A DNA stretch of 64,000 bases from JASGDC01 sp047606545. Lineage in GTDB: Bacteria > Actinomycetota > Actinomycetes > Actinomycetales > Micrococcaceae. The stretch lies in assembly GCA_047606545.1 (NCBI GenBank), contig JASGEI010000020.1, forward strand, positions 1-64,000, in the 5' to 3' direction. Below, one piece after another: positions 26,354 through 36,025 of the stretch (position 1 is the stretch's first letter; each line of letters begins with the position of its first letter). Below the pieces are notes generated by a model. It was not told the origin of the DNA. It was given only the letters and a program-made list of their open reading frames with translations, and did not search any database. The position numbers and the translations under genes are program-made.

Positions 26354-29251
26354 TTACTCTTGGCTCTTTCCTTTTGCAAGTTTTACCAGCAATTCATGGA
26401 CTTGTTCCTTATCCTGTACCATTTCCCATTTAAGATTTTTTATTTTCTTAAAGAGGATTGCTTGCGCCTGAACTGCACTCTTTTCAGATTCTCTGATGGA
26501 AGTAGCCTTAGCTTCAACAAGTAAATACAAATCGTTGTTAAATACGTAAACAAAATCTGGGGTTGTAGTGCCACCTGTATAAGTTGGGACTTGAATTGCA
26601 CGTCGAGGAATTTTCCCAAAAACCTTCACAGTTTCTGGAGAATTTAGGCGAGCAATTTCGCCTTCTGGATTTTCGCTATCAACCAGTATTTTTTCAAAAA
26701 GATTACGTGAATCTACATCAATATCAATTGCGATTGTGCCAACATCGCCTTCTGCAATTTCATCGACAAAGTTACTGTTCTTCATAACAGATACTTTTGC
26801 TGTGAAGTCTAGCGGAGAATAATCATATCGTTGAGCATAGTATTGGGCGAACTTTGCCTGCCAACCATCTACAATTTTAGCTAGAGTTTTTTCGTTGATT
26901 TTAGAATTAATGTCATCCAATTTGCAAAGTCTAATCTTGAGTTCATCGTGCAAGAATTTAACAGGAAGGCTTGTCTGCTTCGATATAAGCCTTAAGAACT
27001 TGTTGTATGCTAGTTTCCCAATACCATTAGTAGCAGTATTATCAACATTTCCGTAAGTCTTCGATATTGCCAGCTTTCCTTCATCATTCAATACGTTTTT
27101 AACTTTAGAAACTTTAATTGTTAAGCTCTTGTTATCATTAAAAATTTCATCGTCGTTAATGACGTCTGCAAACAGTTCCCTAAGTTGTTCTGGTCTGATA
27201 TCTTCAAGTACAACCATGTAACGTTTGGATATCTCTTTCCAAAATTCCTTAATTTGATTCCAGTTTTCTTTTTTGAGTTTAACTTTTGGAGTTTCTTTCT
27301 TACCTCTGGAAACTTTAGGATGAGTTTTAAGTGGCAATAGCAATCTCAACGCTGCAACGTCAATAACGTTATCATCGTCGTCAATGATGTTAGAATCATA
27401 AAGCTTTTGAGTAATTTCTCTCCTAGCCGCACCATATTTCGCTTCTTTTAGCTTCTCAATAATATTTAGTGCAATTGGCTTATTTTCTTCGATTTGTTCT
27501 GGGATGTCTTCGTTAATTTCGTCCAGTAGTTTGTCAACAAAGTCTTTTTCGCTTTCATCAATGACAAAGTTTAGCCACCAGTCTCTATCTGCCAAACGGT
27601 TACCTTCTACATCAACAGGTAATCGTAACCCCCGTCCTACCTCCTGAATTTTGCTGGCTTCAGAGCCTGAACTACGTAGCTTTGCAATGGTAAAGACGTT
27701 AGGGTTATCCCAACCTTCACGTAAGGTCCACTGCGAAAAGAAGAAACGTAAAATATTCCACTTGCCCTTCTCATCTTTGAGCTTAAGTGACCTTGCTTTG
27801 TTTTTAAGGATTACATCAACTTCTTCTGCAACTTTATCGTTTGAAATTGAACCAGCTTTGTCACTTGCAAAATAGCCACCGTGTGAATTTGCTATATCAT
27901 TAAGGGTTGCTTCTAAAAATGATTTATATTCCATATCAGTTTCAGCAGAAATTAAATCACTAAGTTTAGTTTTAAGTAGTTCTTCAAACTTATCTTTTAG
28001 CCAGGTTGGTTTTCCTGTTTCTCTCTCGCGATATGCATCAATTGTGTCGATGAAAAATAGTGCATTGGTTTTAACTTGTCCATCTTCTCTTAAAAAGTTG
28101 GCACGTTCAGTTTCAAAGTGCCTATCTAAAGCTATATTCAATAAGATTTCCTGGTAAGTATTGGTAAAGACATCAGGGACAAGTCTCATTCCATTAGATA
28201 GCGCTAACCCATTAGAGAGTTCTTTGGACCCAGAATACTCTAAACCACCTTGAAAGCGACTATCTATATTTGATAAGACCTCGTTTGCCTTAACAACATG
28301 CTCTTTGCCATCTTTTTCTAGCACTAATTCTTTTTGTTTAACAGACTTCACACGATAACTGTCTTTGAGGCTAATCCCCGCTAACTCTGGATGAAAAACA
28401 GAAATACCTTTGACAAGTCCTTGGCTAAAAGATTCAAACGCTGAGAGGTTATGTTGAGGTTTTTGTCTGTAATAATCAATGGAAGTAACTTTGTTCCTAC
28501 CACGACCATTAGAAACCTCTGGGAACGTAGCACCAAAACGAACAATCATCTCGGGTTTTAACTTTTCAATGATGTTCTTATAAGACTTATTCTTGCGGTC
28601 AAATTTATGTGGTTCGTCAATAATCACAACAGGACGAGTTTTTGCAATTGCCTTAGCAGGACTAGTATCCACACTCATCAACGTACTATCGTAGTCATCT
28701 TTGAACAAAGAAGTGCCTTCACGGTTTAAGAAACCTTTATCATTAAGCAACAGTACTTGTATTTGGTTTTTGTTTGTACTTTCAGCTTCAACGAACTCAC
28801 GAATCTTGTTAGGGATTTCTTTACGTTTCTTACCAGAAGAAAAATCTCCAGAGTTAATGACTCCAACATTTAACTCAACCTTTGGGTAAAGCATATTAAA
28901 ATGTTGCCTCACATAATCAGCAGTTAAGAACGATTTTGCCCCTTCTTTAATTGCAGAGCTAGGCACCACCACGATAAACTTAAACATCCCAAATTTCTCG
29001 TGAAGTTCATACATCATACGCGTATAAACATATGTTTTACCTGTACCTGTTTCCATCTTAATATCAATAAACTTATTTTCATTAAACGCATTCTTGATCA
29101 GTGGATTAGCATATGGAGAACTAGCAATAATTCCATTAGCATCTTTTTCAGAGATTTCATCTATCTCAGGGAAACTTGCCACAATATCGGCAAGTGCTGC
29201 TTCTTGATGTGGTAATTCAACCAGATTAATTTTGAGTTCTTTATTAGTCAT
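26354..29251 (-). CDS. res: Type III restriction enzyme, Res (helicase-nuclease) subunit
   Basis: 965 aa. Superfamily 2 helicase: Walker A METGTGKTY (66-74), the Walker B variant DEPH (212-215, the type III form), FGATFPE, and motif VI EVGRGLRLP. The C-terminal nuclease has the PD-(D/E)xK pattern with D899, then E913 and K915 (LVEAK). Res needs Mod for target recognition and cuts about 25-27 nt from unmethylated sites in head-to-head pairs (family knowledge). Its ATG shares one base with the mod stop (TAATG). No truncation is seen, so Res would be intact if Mod is expressed. Confidence 0.94.
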   Translation of the reverse strand: MTNKELKINLVELPHQEAALADIVASFPEIDEISEKDANGIIASSPYANPLIKNAFNENKFIDIKMETGTGKTYVYTRMMYELHEKFGMFKFIVVVPSSAIKEGAKSFLTADYVRQHFNMLYPKVELNVGVINSGDFSSGKKRKEIPNKIREFVEAESTNKNQIQVLLLNDKGFLNREGTSLFKDDYDSTLMSVDTSPAKAIAKTRPVVIIDEPHKFDRKNKSYKNIIEKLKPEMIVRFGATFPEVSNGRGRNKVTSIDYYRQKPQHNLSAFESFSQGLVKGISVFHPELAGISLKDSYRVKSVKQKELVLEKDGKEHVVKANEVLSNIDSRFQGGLEYSGSKELSNGLALSNGMRLVPDVFTNTYQEILLNIALDRHFETERANFLREDGQVKTNALFFIDTIDAYRERETGKPTWLKDKFEELLKTKLSDLISAETDMEYKSFLEATLNDIANSHGGYFASDKAGSISNDKVAEEVDVILKNKARSLKLKDEKGKWNILRFFFSQWTLREGWDNPNVFTIAKLRSSGSEASKIQEVGRGLRLPVDVEGNRLADRDWWLNFVIDESEKDFVDKLLDEINEDIPEQIEENKPIALNIIEKLKEAKYGAARREITQKLYDSNIIDDDDNVIDVAALRLLLPLKTHPKVSRGKKETPKVKLKKENWNQIKEFWKEISKRYMVVLEDIRPEQLRELFADVINDDEIFNDNKSLTIKVSKVKNVLNDEGKLAISKTYGNVDNTATNGIGKLAYNKFLRLISKQTSLPVKFLHDELKIRLCKLDDINSKINEKTLAKIVDGWQAKFAQYYAQRYDYSPLDFTAKVSVMKNSNFVDEIAEGDVGTIAIDIDVDSRNLFEKILVDSENPEGEIARLNSPETVKVFGKIPRRAIQVPTYTGGTTTPDFVYVFNNDLYLLVEAKATSIRESEKSAVQAQAILFKKIKNLKWEMVQDKEQVHELLVKLAKGKSQE

Positions 29252-31062
29252 TAGCCACGAACCTCAATATTAATGTTAAAATTTGAGTCCTTTAAAGTTT
29301 TTAGATTAGCTTTCAGTTCGGCCATAGTACTGAAATTCAAGGCATAATCATTAACAACGATAGTATTAACAACAAGCTTCTTTTTCCCTTTTGCACCTAT
29401 AGCGTTAAGTAGTGCCTTAGTGCTCTCTGTGTTCCAGGTATTATCAAAGATATACAGTAACGAGTTATCAATATAGTATGCTTCAGCATTGTTAAAGGTT
29501 TTCTTTTCAACTAGCTCATTAAGAATGTAGCCATCAGCTGTCATCCAGGTAGCAAGCAAAGTATCCACGCCACCTTCAAGCTCATCAACAAGATTATCCA
29601 CGATAATCGCGTCAGGGTCAAAGCTCTCAAGCTTATCAAGCGTATCTAAGTCAACGTATTTTACCCAATAATGCTTAAACCCAAAATCCGCAGTTTTAGC
29701 ATAATCAGGGTGTTCTTCGCTTATCTTTGCTGCAGCTTTTTCAATACGAGCCCGTGAAATCTCATCGATGCTCTTATACCCAGCCTTAGCAGCCTCAGAA
29801 CCTTCAGGAACCGGCTCAGGCAATTGCACCATAATGTATTTACGAGTGCCATCATCCTCAGCGTTAAGCCTCATCACAGCATCAGCCGTAGTCGCAGAAC
29901 CAGCAAAAAAATCTAAAACAAGAGCATCCTTATCACCAATAAGATTAATTAACCGTTTAATTAACGAAACAGGTTTTGGAGTGTCAAAAACATTTTGTTG
30001 GAGTAATCTTTTAAGATACTGTTTAGCGGCTTGAGTTGAACCAACTTCTTCGTTTGGCCAGACACTATTTGGTATTACCCCATCTTTTACCTCTGAAAGA
30101 TATTTTTTTAGCCTTGGAACATTCTTTCCTTGTTTTCCAAACCAAAGACGGCCGTCATCATAAGCTTCCATCAGACTCTTTTCTGACAGCCTTGGATATG
30201 TTCCTGCCACAGGTTCCCAACTAATACCATTTGGAAAAGTAACTTTGTAAGTGTTGTTTCCGCTTTTAGCTTGTAAAGCTACACTAGTCCACTTACCTTT
30301 AGGGTCGTTATCAGGATTTGAGTATCTTTTGTTAAGTTCTTCAGTACGTGGCAATAAATTTAATTTGAGCTCACTAATATTTTTCCCATAACAAAGAACA
30401 TACTCATGATCCACAGACACAAACCTAGCATCGTTTTGGACTACGTTCTTTTTCTTCCATATAAAATTACAAATAAAACTACTGACTCCAAAAACGTCGT
30501 CTAAAATACTCTTCAGACTTGCTTGTTCATTATCGTCAATAGATATGAACATAGCTCCAGTTTCTTTAAGTAGCTTTCGCGCTAGGACAAGACGTGGGTA
30601 CATAAACGCTAACCAAGCAGAATGGCTAGCCTTACCTTGGATTGATTTAAGTCTCTTTAATTCCTCATCGTCTAGTGAGAAGATTTCTTTTAATTGTTCA
30701 TCACTGTACTCAAATTTATCGGGGTAGACGAAACCATCAGAACCAGTATTATAAGGCGGGTCAATATAAATAAAATCAATTGAGTTATAGTAACTAGACT
30801 TTAAATGGCGGAGAACTTCTAGATTATCACCAGTAAAGAAAAGATTGTTGCTGACTTTGTTCTGTTCTTGTTCATTATGCTCTTTATCAGGAATAATAAC
30901 ACTAACAGGCAATTCTCCAGATTGCTTCTTAGCATAATCCTTGCCAATAAAATCAAGCCTATAACCGTTATTAAGTTCTTGAACGTTCTTGGATTTGAGT
31001 TTATTCTGGAACGAGTATAAATCGAATTCACCGTCTTTAGTAAAATACTCAGGAAGTTGCAT
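29251..31062 (-). CDS. mod: Type III DNA adenine methyltransferase, Mod subunit (phase-variable, OFF in this sequence)
   Basis: 603 aa from the in-frame ATG 31062. Beta-class N6-adenine methyltransferase: DPPY catalytic motif at 101-104, the SAM-binding VLDFFAGSATT (about 382-392), and a variable target-recognition region between. The coding frame stays open upstream of 31062 (residues ending NAKPNTEFLEELR), and the segment reads like genuine Mod N-terminus, so 31062 is not the natural start. The natural start is probably ATG 31205 (SD AAAGGA, 5-nt spacing), but a tetranucleotide tract with 12 units puts it out of frame. An internal start at 31062 could give a short form; its ribosome site (AGAAG) is weak. 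Confidence 0.93.
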   Translation of the reverse strand: MQLPEYFTKDGEFDLYSFQNKLKSKNVQELNNGYRLDFIGKDYAKKQSGELPVSVIIPDKEHNEQEQNKVSNNLFFTGDNLEVLRHLKSSYYNSIDFIYIDPPYNTGSDGFVYPDKFEYSDEQLKEIFSLDDEELKRLKSIQGKASHSAWLAFMYPRLVLARKLLKETGAMFISIDDNEQASLKSILDDVFGVSSFICNFIWKKKNVVQNDARFVSVDHEYVLCYGKNISELKLNLLPRTEELNKRYSNPDNDPKGKWTSVALQAKSGNNTYKVTFPNGISWEPVAGTYPRLSEKSLMEAYDDGRLWFGKQGKNVPRLKKYLSEVKDGVIPNSVWPNEEVGSTQAAKQYLKRLLQQNVFDTPKPVSLIKRLINLIGDKDALVLDFFAGSATTADAVMRLNAEDDGTRKYIMVQLPEPVPEGSEAAKAGYKSIDEISRARIEKAAAKISEEHPDYAKTADFGFKHYWVKYVDLDTLDKLESFDPDAIIVDNLVDELEGGVDTLLATWMTADGYILNELVEKKTFNNAEAYYIDNSLLYIFDNTWNTESTKALLNAIGAKGKKKLVVNTIVVNDYALNFSTMAELKANLKTLKDSNFNINIEVRG

Positions 31063-31205
<143 letters not shown>

Positions 31206-31269
31206 AGTATTCCTTTGTCATGTCAAACACACGTCACCGTGTCTTCTTAGTAAAATAAAACTATTTTTA

Positions 31270-31275
31270 ATTATA
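31270..31275 (-). promoter_or_regulatory. Candidate -10 element for mod-res (TATAAT)
   Basis: A perfect TATAAT on the minus strand preceded by TTTTG, 64 nt before ATG 31205. No convincing -35. It is the only obvious promoter-like hexamer in the 240-nt gap upstream of mod. Confidence 0.4.
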
Positions 31276-31446
31276 CAAAACAGTATCAAAAGAGAATTCT
31301 CAAAGCACATAAAATATATGCAACGACTTTCAGCTAATGAAGCATTTATATATAGTTTTTAAACTCTTCCATGAAATAACGATAGGCTGTACTACCGACA
31401 AAATAACAGTTGATTAAGCAAAATAGATTACTATTTTATAGTTCAA

Positions 31447-32805
31447 TTATTTGCTTTGCACCACATCTACAATTTGGCCAGTAAAATCGCTTATAAGTGT
31501 ATCAATTGATACACTTGCAACTTCAGCTGCCGAAAGTAAAGTATCAGGGTCCTCTTCACCGAAAGCTTTGGTGCGCATTGGAGTAGCTGTACGCGCTGGA
31601 TTAATACAGTTAATGCCTACTTCCCTGCTCCATTCATCAGATAACGCTTGTACCATATTTACGATTGCGGCTTTACTGGCAGAATATAAACTATAATTTT
31701 CACGACCTCGTGTATACGAACTTGAAGTAAACAATAATAGTTGCCCATGAGTATCTTTTAAATAACTTTTTGCGAAAGATGCAAGGACTGCAGCAGCAGT
31801 AAAGTTTACATTAATCATGTCCTGAATTGTCTTAGTGTCAGTATCTGCAAGCGGGTTTATATACAGGCTTCCTGCTGTATTAACTATATAGTCAATTTTT
31901 CCTTGTTTTGCTACTACGCTATCTAATGCCTCTTTAACACTTGCTTCATTACAAATATCTGTTCCAGTTTCACTTCTGCTGAAAGAGAAGCAATGAGCCC
32001 CATAACTTTCAGCAATCTTAATAATTTCAGCTCCGATGCCGTAACTACCACCAAAAACTACTAAAGTCTTACCATTAAGTTTTTCTATATAACGATCTTC
32101 GTTAAATTTCTTGCTTTCGGCAGTCTTTAGTTGGAAAAGTTTATCGGCAATAGCGAGGTCCAAGGTATGAGTAATTTTAATGTTATTTTCTTCACCAGCT
32201 ACTACATAAATTTTTTCATCTGGTAGGTATTGCTTAATAACTCCACAGTCATCTGTAGCGGTAAAAGTGTCATCTTTGATTGCAAGTTCGTAAGCTTGGT
32301 TAATAGTAGACCATTTAAATGCTTGTGGTGTTTGTCCACGTCGTAATGCATCACGTGCAGGAATATTTTGAAGAATTTCATTATCATCCACCTGGATAAT
32401 AGTGTCGGCAGATGGGATTGCCACATCAACAGAATTATATTTATCTAATGCTGCTATTGAATCATTAATAATTCTATTCGAAACAAAAGGACGCACTGCA
32501 TCATGAAATATTAAGTTTGATTCTTCACCAACATGTTTAATTGCTATATTTGATGTATCGTTACGAGTTTTACCACCTGGCAATACTGCTGTAACTTTAC
32601 TATAATTTTTACTAATTTTTTCAGTACGTTCAATAAAATCTGGATTTGACATCACAATGATTTCATCAATATGCTCATTATTTTGAAAAGCTTCAAGTGT
32701 ATAATCAATAATTTCACGTCCAGCAACCCTTAAGAATTGCTTTGGAATATGCGCCCCTAAACGAGTACCACTACCAGCTGCTAGTATTATGCCAATATTT
32801 TTCAT
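31447..32805 (-). CDS. Bifunctional CDP-ribitol pyrophosphorylase / ribulose-5-phosphate reductase (Acs1/Bcs1-like)
   Basis: 452 aa, two domains. Residues 1 to about 235 are an IspD/TarI-type cytidylyltransferase (GIILAAGSGTRLG..PKQF, HDAVRPF, QTPQAF, TDDCGV, KITHTLDLAIADKL). Residues about 245-452 are a short-chain dehydrogenase (VVFGGSYGIG, catalytic YSASK, NPARTATPM). This order matches Haemophilus Acs1/Bcs1, which makes CDP-ribitol from ribulose-5-P for capsule or teichoic-acid-like polymers. A stand-alone IspD for isoprenoid synthesis would be about 230 aa and lack the reductase. No glycosyl or ribitol transferase is adjacent. It lies between Fic and the type III system. Confidence 0.8.
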   Translation of the reverse strand: MKNIGIILAAGSGTRLGAHIPKQFLRVAGREIIDYTLEAFQNNEHIDEIIVMSNPDFIERTEKISKNYSKVTAVLPGGKTRNDTSNIAIKHVGEESNLIFHDAVRPFVSNRIINDSIAALDKYNSVDVAIPSADTIIQVDDNEILQNIPARDALRRGQTPQAFKWSTINQAYELAIKDDTFTATDDCGVIKQYLPDEKIYVVAGEENNIKITHTLDLAIADKLFQLKTAESKKFNEDRYIEKLNGKTLVVFGGSYGIGAEIIKIAESYGAHCFSFSRSETGTDICNEASVKEALDSVVAKQGKIDYIVNTAGSLYINPLADTDTKTIQDMINVNFTAAAVLASFAKSYLKDTHGQLLLFTSSSYTRGRENYSLYSASKAAIVNMVQALSDEWSREVGINCINPARTATPMRTKAFGEEDPDTLLSAAEVASVSIDTLISDFTGQIVDVVQSK

Positions 32806-32840
32806 TTCTCTATCTACCTTTGCTTCGCTGCCGTATGAAA

Positions 32841-32883
32841 TTATTGTTTATAGCAAGTAGCTAATTACTTTTATAAACAATAA
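32841..32883. repeat. Perfect 12-bp inverted repeat upstream of the CDP-ribitol gene
   Basis: TTATTGTTTATA (32841-32852) and its exact complement (32872-32883), with inner AAGTA/TACTT arms extending the hairpin. It is 35 nt before the ATG at 32805 and has no T-run, so an operator or 5'-UTR structure is as likely as a terminator for fic. Confidence 0.55.
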
Positions 32884-33011
32884 ACATCACACAATTTTAT
32901 CATCAAAATTTAACAAAGTTTAAAATTGGCAACTGATTACAAACTGGTTAGCATAAAGTCTTTTCAAGACAATACTTTTTGTTTCACTAGCTCATCATGA
33001 CTAAATGCTAT

Positions 33012-34025
33012 CTATGTCTCTTCTAAATGCAAAAAGTATCTTCTACTTTTATTAGAGCCTACCGCTTTTAAAACTCCAACATCTACTAGTTTTGCGAAGT
33101 ATCTTCGGACAGTTGCAGCTGATTTACCACTTAATTTGACTGCCTTGGCATTCATTATCTCATCACCATTTTTAAGCGTAGGATAAATAAGTCTTAAAAA
33201 ATCTTTTTCATTATCATTTAACTCTTCTTGTATTTTATCGCTCATTTTATCGCTCATTTTATCGCTCATTGCGTTAACATCAAGGTTTTCAATAGTTTCA
33301 AGGATAACTTCAAGCATGAATTCAATAAAACATGTGGAATTATTTTCTTTGTCACCAGTATTTAACATATCGTAATATTTTTGCTGGTGTTCATTAACAA
33401 TGGTTTCTATCGGTAACCATTCAAAGACAGGGTGCCATTTTGATAAAATTAAATTTTGCCATAATCTTCCCATGCGACCATTACCGTCAGGAAATGGATG
33501 AATCATTTCAATTTCAAAATGAACGACACAACTTTTAATTAAATCAGGTATATCATCAGCTGTTCCCCATTGAAATAATTCACTTACTAAGTTATGAACA
33601 AATTGAGGTCTAGCCCCTAAATGGACTATCTTGCCACCACCATCAAAAACTCCAACATTACTGCTACGAAATTCTCCATTATCTTGTAGTAAACCTTGAG
33701 TCATCAACCCATGTGCCGTTAAAAAATCATCAATAGAATAAGGATTCATTTTAAAGACTTTTTCATATGCTTGATAAGCATTTTGGACTTCACGAATTTC
33801 TTGTGGAGCACCTAAAACTCGTTTACCATTAATAATGTCGCTAACTTGCTCAAATGACAAAGAGTTTTGTTCAATAGCAAGAGAAGAATGAATAGAGCGA
33901 ATACGATTATCCTTTCGTAATTGCAGGTTACGCTCTCGTTCAACTTCTAAACGAGTTACTTGCTCCGTAATATTCACAATAAGACTCAACATCTTATTAG
34001 TAATATTAAAAGGTGGAGTACTCAT
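33012..34025 (-). CDS. Fic family protein (probable AMPylating enzyme)
   Basis: 337 aa. The Fic core motif HPFPDGNGRMGR (176-187) is complete, with H176 as the catalytic base, so transfer of AMP or another nucleotide moiety is expected. An N-terminal segment SSLAIEQN (47-54) resembles the inhibitory helix [ST]xxxE[GN] of class II Fic proteins, with Gln after the Glu. Residues about 270-330 form a winged helix (SGKSAATVRRYFAKLVDVGVLK), suggesting DNA binding or autoregulation. The linker carries a tandem MSDK repeat (253-264). No Fic antitoxin gene is adjacent. Confidence 0.93.
   Translation of the reverse strand: MSTPPFNITNKMLSLIVNITEQVTRLEVERERNLQLRKDNRIRSIHSSLAIEQNSLSFEQVSDIINGKRVLGAPQEIREVQNAYQAYEKVFKMNPYSIDDFLTAHGLMTQGLLQDNGEFRSSNVGVFDGGGKIVHLGARPQFVHNLVSELFQWGTADDIPDLIKSCVVHFEIEMIHPFPDGNGRMGRLWQNLILSKWHPVFEWLPIETIVNEHQQKYYDMLNTGDKENNSTCFIEFMLEVILETIENLDVNAMSDKMSDKMSDKIQEELNDNEKDFLRLIYPTLKNGDEIMNAKAVKLSGKSAATVRRYFAKLVDVGVLKAVGSNKSRRYFLHLEET
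33232..33269 (-). repeat. 12-bp tandem repeat (x3) inside fic, encoding MSDK-MSDK-MSDK
   Basis: Three exact copies of the + strand unit ATTTTATCGCTC. Being a multiple of 3, copy-number changes would alter linker length without frameshift. A related 20-nt segment recurs upstream of the gene at 34073-34092. Confidence 0.9.
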
Positions 34026-34072
34026 TTATACAACTTTCTAATTTATCTTCATTTGATAATAGCTTACTATAT

Positions 34073-34092
34073 ATCGCTCATTTTATCGCTCA
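34073..34092 (-). repeat. Upstream copy of the fic linker repeat
   Basis: ATCGCTCATTTTATCGCTCA matches the intragenic 12-bp repeat units. On the minus strand it reads V-S-D-K-M-S-D-I-stop, 48 nt before the fic ATG. It may be a remnant of a duplicated or recombined fic segment. Confidence 0.75.
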
Positions 34093-34140
34093 CACTTTTC
34101 ATGAATCGATTCAAAAGTAATAGTAACTTCGTCTAATAAC

Positions 34141-34206
34141 AAATGGACCTAATTCTTACAAATGGATTTGAAGTTTAGGGTCCTTTTGTAAGAATTAGGT
34201 CCATTT
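34141..34206. repeat. 22-bp perfect inverted repeat (large hairpin)
   Basis: The arm at 34141-34162 (starting AAATGGACCTAATTC) is exactly complementary to 34185-34206, with a 22-nt loop. It begins 14 nt after the ABC transporter stop and precedes fic. No U-run follows, so it is an unusual terminator, a processing or antisense site, or a mini mobile element. Confidence 0.85.
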
Positions 34207-34219
34207 AGCAGTTTATGAA

Positions 34220-36025
34220 TTAGTCAAACTGGCTAGCATAAAGCTTCGCATAGAAGCCATCCTGTTTCATCAGTTCATCATGATTACCTTGTTCGATAAT
34301 ACTACCTTTATTCATGACTACAATGGTATCAGCGTCACGAATAGTCGATAGCCTGTGTGCGATAACAAAGCTAGTCTTATCTTTACGTAATTCATCCATT
34401 GCTTTACGAATCAACACCTCAGTACGAGTATCTACCGAAGAAGTAGCTTCATCTAGCACTAAGATTGACGGTTTCGCAATGAAAGCACGAGCAATAGTCA
34501 TTAGCTGTCGCTGACCATTACTTAAGTTAGAATTATCATCTGCAATGACTGTATCGTAACCATCTGGCAAAGAACGTACGAAGTGATCTACATACGTCAC
34601 TTCAGCAGCATGCTCCATTTCTTCATCAGTTGCATCTAAACGTCCATACTTTAAATTTTCACGGATTGTGCCACCAAATAACCATGCATCTTGCAATACC
34701 ATACCAATATTTTCACGTAATTCTTCACGAGAAATTGTTGCAGTATCTACTCCATCTAGTAAAATTTGTCCGGAGTTAATATCGTAGAAACGCATTAGCA
34801 AGTTAACTAAGGTAGTTTTACCAGCACCTGTAGGACCTACAATTGCTACAGTTTGACCTGGCTTTGCATTAAGATTCATATTCTCAATCAGCGGCTCTTC
34901 TGACTTATATGAGAAATCTACATTCTTAAACTCAATATGACCCTTGACTTTTTCGACATGATTCTTTGCTTCATCAGTTTCGTCTTCAGCATCTAGAAGT
35001 TCAAAAACACGCTCAGCTGAAGCTACACCAGACTGAAGTAAATTAGCCATACTACCAAGCTGAGTAAGTGGCTGTGAAAACTGACGTGAGTACTGGATAA
35101 ATGCCTGCACATCACCAATAGTCATTTGACCATTAGCAACTCGTAAACCACCAACTACGGCTACTGCCACATAACTTAAGTTAGAAATGAAGAACATCAC
35201 TGGTTGGATTAGGCCAGAGATAAACTGTGCTCTAGCACTTGCCTGATAGAGCTTCTCATTTGATTCCTCAAAAATTTCAATAGCCTCTTCTTGACGACCA
35301 AAAGCTTTTACAACTTCATGACCGGTAAAAGTTTCTTCGATATGACCATTCAAAACACCAGTTTCACCCCACTGCTTTACGAATTGCTTTTGCGAACGCT
35401 TAGCAATTTGTGCGGCAGCAATAATTGAAATTGGAATTGTAATAATCGCAATTAATGACAATGCTGGTGAAATATAGAACATCATTCCCAGTACACCTAG
35501 GACCGTAAGAACCGAAACCATTACCTGAGTTAAAGTCTGATTCAGTGTCTGACCTAAATTATCAATATCGTTGGTAACACGAGAAAGTACATCGCCACGA
35601 GACTGTGAATCAAAGTAATTAAGTGGTAACTTATGAATCTTCGCTTCAATCTTCTTACGTAGCCGATACATTGCACGCTGAATAACCCCAGCAACAACAA
35701 AGCTTTGCAAAAAGTTTAATAAGGAAGCTAGAACATAAACACCTAGTACTAATAAACAAGTTCGTTCCAAGGCATGAAAATCAATACCACCATGCCCAGT
35801 TTTGGAAGCAATGAAACCTTCAACGATGATATCTGTACCATGTCCCAATATTTTAGGACCAGCTGTATTTAGACCTACCGCTACTGCAGTAATAAGCAAG
35901 ACAAATAGGATTAAGAATTTATCTGGACCAAACTCACTTAGAAGCCTTTTTAAGCTAGGACCGAAGTTTAAGGCTTTACTATCATTTGCAGCAACAGCTA
36001 CGCCACGTGGGCCACCGCCTCTCAT
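34220..36025 (-). CDS. ABC exporter half-transporter (heterodimer subunit B)
   Basis: 601 aa: about six transmembrane helices (residues about 35-330), then an ATPase domain with Walker A GPTGAGKTT, signature SNGQRQL (LSNGQ instead of LSGGQ), Walker B ILVLDEATSSVD and H-loop IAHRLSTI. Walker B has the catalytic Glu, so this half holds the competent residue. Its ATG overlaps the stop of the upstream half-transporter by 4 bp. The pair resembles BmrCD/YheIH-type multidrug exporters; the substrate is unknown. Confidence 0.9.
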   Translation of the reverse strand: MRGGGPRGVAVAANDSKALNFGPSLKRLLSEFGPDKFLILFVLLITAVAVGLNTAGPKILGHGTDIIVEGFIASKTGHGGIDFHALERTCLLVLGVYVLASLLNFLQSFVVAGVIQRAMYRLRKKIEAKIHKLPLNYFDSQSRGDVLSRVTNDIDNLGQTLNQTLTQVMVSVLTVLGVLGMMFYISPALSLIAIITIPISIIAAAQIAKRSQKQFVKQWGETGVLNGHIEETFTGHEVVKAFGRQEEAIEIFEESNEKLYQASARAQFISGLIQPVMFFISNLSYVAVAVVGGLRVANGQMTIGDVQAFIQYSRQFSQPLTQLGSMANLLQSGVASAERVFELLDAEDETDEAKNHVEKVKGHIEFKNVDFSYKSEEPLIENMNLNAKPGQTVAIVGPTGAGKTTLVNLLMRFYDINSGQILLDGVDTATISREELRENIGMVLQDAWLFGGTIRENLKYGRLDATDEEMEHAAEVTYVDHFVRSLPDGYDTVIADDNSNLSNGQRQLMTIARAFIAKPSILVLDEATSSVDTRTEVLIRKAMDELRKDKTSFVIAHRLSTIRDADTIVVMNKGSIIEQGNHDELMKQDGFYAKLYASQFD

